From assembly GCA_002329665.1 (NCBI GenBank), contig DCTV01000072.1:31462-37844 (forward strand): DNA of 6,383 nt, given 5' to 3'. The translations under genes and the position numbers were made by a program. Shown here in pieces: positions 5,791 through 6,383 of the stretch (position 1 is the stretch's first letter; each line of letters starts with the position of its first letter). The notes under the pieces are model-generated. The model saw only the letters and a list, made by a program, of their open reading frames with translations, was not told the origin of the DNA and did no database searches. The stretch is from Christensenella sp. UBA1431 (GTDB lineage Bacteria; Bacillota; Clostridia; Christensenellales; UBA1431).

Positions 5791-6383
5791 ATGAAAAAAC
5801 GCGGTTTGGCGCTCTTTGTCTGCGTCTGTCTCTGTGCGGCGCCGCTGCTTTGCGGCTGCGCGGGCGCGCAGGCGCAGGGCCTCGAGGTAGTGTACGCGGG
5901 CGGACTGGACTCAACGCAAGAGCCCGTGGATAACCCCGCCGTCTCGCGGGGTATTTACGAGTTTTCGCTGGACATTTTCAGGGAACTGGCCAAAGGCGGG
6001 GAAAACAACGTGTTCCTTTCGCCGACCAGCATCGCGGTGGCCCTGGCGATGACCCTCAACGGCGCCCGGAACGAAACGGCCGCGCAGATGCAAGAGGTGC
6101 TCCGTCTGCAGGGCCTGGATTCACAGGACGTGAACGAAGGCCTGTTCGCCATCTCTTCGCTGTTGCAGCACGCGGACAAGAAGGTGGAGGTACGGCTTTC
6201 CAACGCGTTGTGGGCCAACAAGGACGTGACGATCGACGAGCAGTTCATACGGGACAACAAGGAATACTTCGGCGCCATGCTCGCGAACATGGACTTCTCG
6301 AGCCCGGACACGGTCGAGACGATCAACGGCCGGGTCAGCGAGAGCACGAACGGCAAGATCGCCAAAATACTCGAAGGCCCGAT
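5791..6383 (+). CDS. Serpin-family protein, probable lipoprotein, partial (C-terminus beyond right edge)
   Basis: From ATG 5791, preceded by GGGGAGG (5776-5782), the frame is open for 197 codons to the window end. Residues 1-22 form a signal peptide: basic MKKR, a hydrophobic Cys-rich core, then LLCGC (19-23). C23 could be a lipobox cysteine, although -2 is Cys, which is not typical. After a short linker, serpin motifs begin: YEFSLDIFREL (56-66), NVFLSPTSIAVALAMTLNGARNETAAQM (73-100), then LSNALWANKDVTIDEQF and INGRVSESTNGKIAKIL near the right end. These are the conserved helix A/B region and the N-x-x-V-x-x-x-T-x-G-K-I segment of serpins. Known serpins are suicide inhibitors of serine or cysteine proteases. 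The reactive-centre loop, which decides inhibitor function and target, lies beyond the window. The protein would act outside the membrane. It is 124 bp from the preceding gene and probably has its own promoter, which I could not identify. Confidence 0.9.
   Translation, partial: MKKRGLALFVCVCLCAAPLLCGCAGAQAQGLEVVYAGGLDSTQEPVDNPAVSRGIYEFSLDIFRELAKGGENNVFLSPTSIAVALAMTLNGARNETAAQMQEVLRLQGLDSQDVNEGLFAISSLLQHADKKVEVRLSNALWANKDVTIDEQFIRDNKEYFGAMLANMDFSSPDTVETINGRVSESTNGKIAKILEGP

Overview
This looks like chromosomal DNA from a GC-rich member of the Firmicutes, probably a clostridial lineage; the assignment is inference from gene content. The signs are a tRNA-dependent T-box leader, the single-chain (alpha2) type of glycyl-tRNA synthetase, strong AGGAGG-type ribosome binding sites, AT-rich promoters with TGnTATAAT elements next to GC-rich genes, and a lipoprotein-type serpin. 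No rRNA, tRNA, CRISPR array, insertion sequence or phage gene is visible.

Layout, left to right. (1) 1-128, minus strand: the first 42 codons of a tiny glycine- and cysteine-rich protein with a hydrophobic core, leaving the window at the left edge. (2) 129-265: spacer with nothing firm in it. (3) 266-1946, plus strand: a sigma-A-type promoter, a glycine T-box riboswitch with an intrinsic terminator, and the glycyl-tRNA synthetase gene it controls. (4) 2018-4014, minus strand, convergent with the synthetase gene: two glycosyltransferases, a GT2 rhamnosyltransferase-like enzyme followed by a GT-B enzyme, coupled by an ATGA overlap. (5) 4015-4130: a short divergent promoter region in which two extended -10 promoters lie at the ends of a large imperfect inverted repeat. 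(6) 4131-5666, plus strand: cobT (lower-ligand activation for cobamide synthesis) and, 30 bp on, a small four-helix membrane protein resembling diverged DUF1648 proteins. (7) 5791-6383, plus strand: the N-terminal half of a secreted, probably lipid-anchored serpin, cut by the right edge.

How the parts work together. The T-box links synthetase expression to uncharged tRNA-Gly. The two glycosyltransferases probably act in sequence on a cell-surface polysaccharide. The cobT gene has only a short leader with no room for a cobalamin riboswitch, so it seems not to follow the usual B12 feedback, and it is divergent from the glycan genes under a symmetric promoter pair. The serpin and the membrane protein point to envelope functions but have no clear link to each other. 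I found no strong evidence for a wholly new multi-gene system. The best candidates for a second look are the symmetric divergent promoter, the small Gly/Cys-rich gene, the cobT/membrane-protein pair and the lipoprotein serpin.
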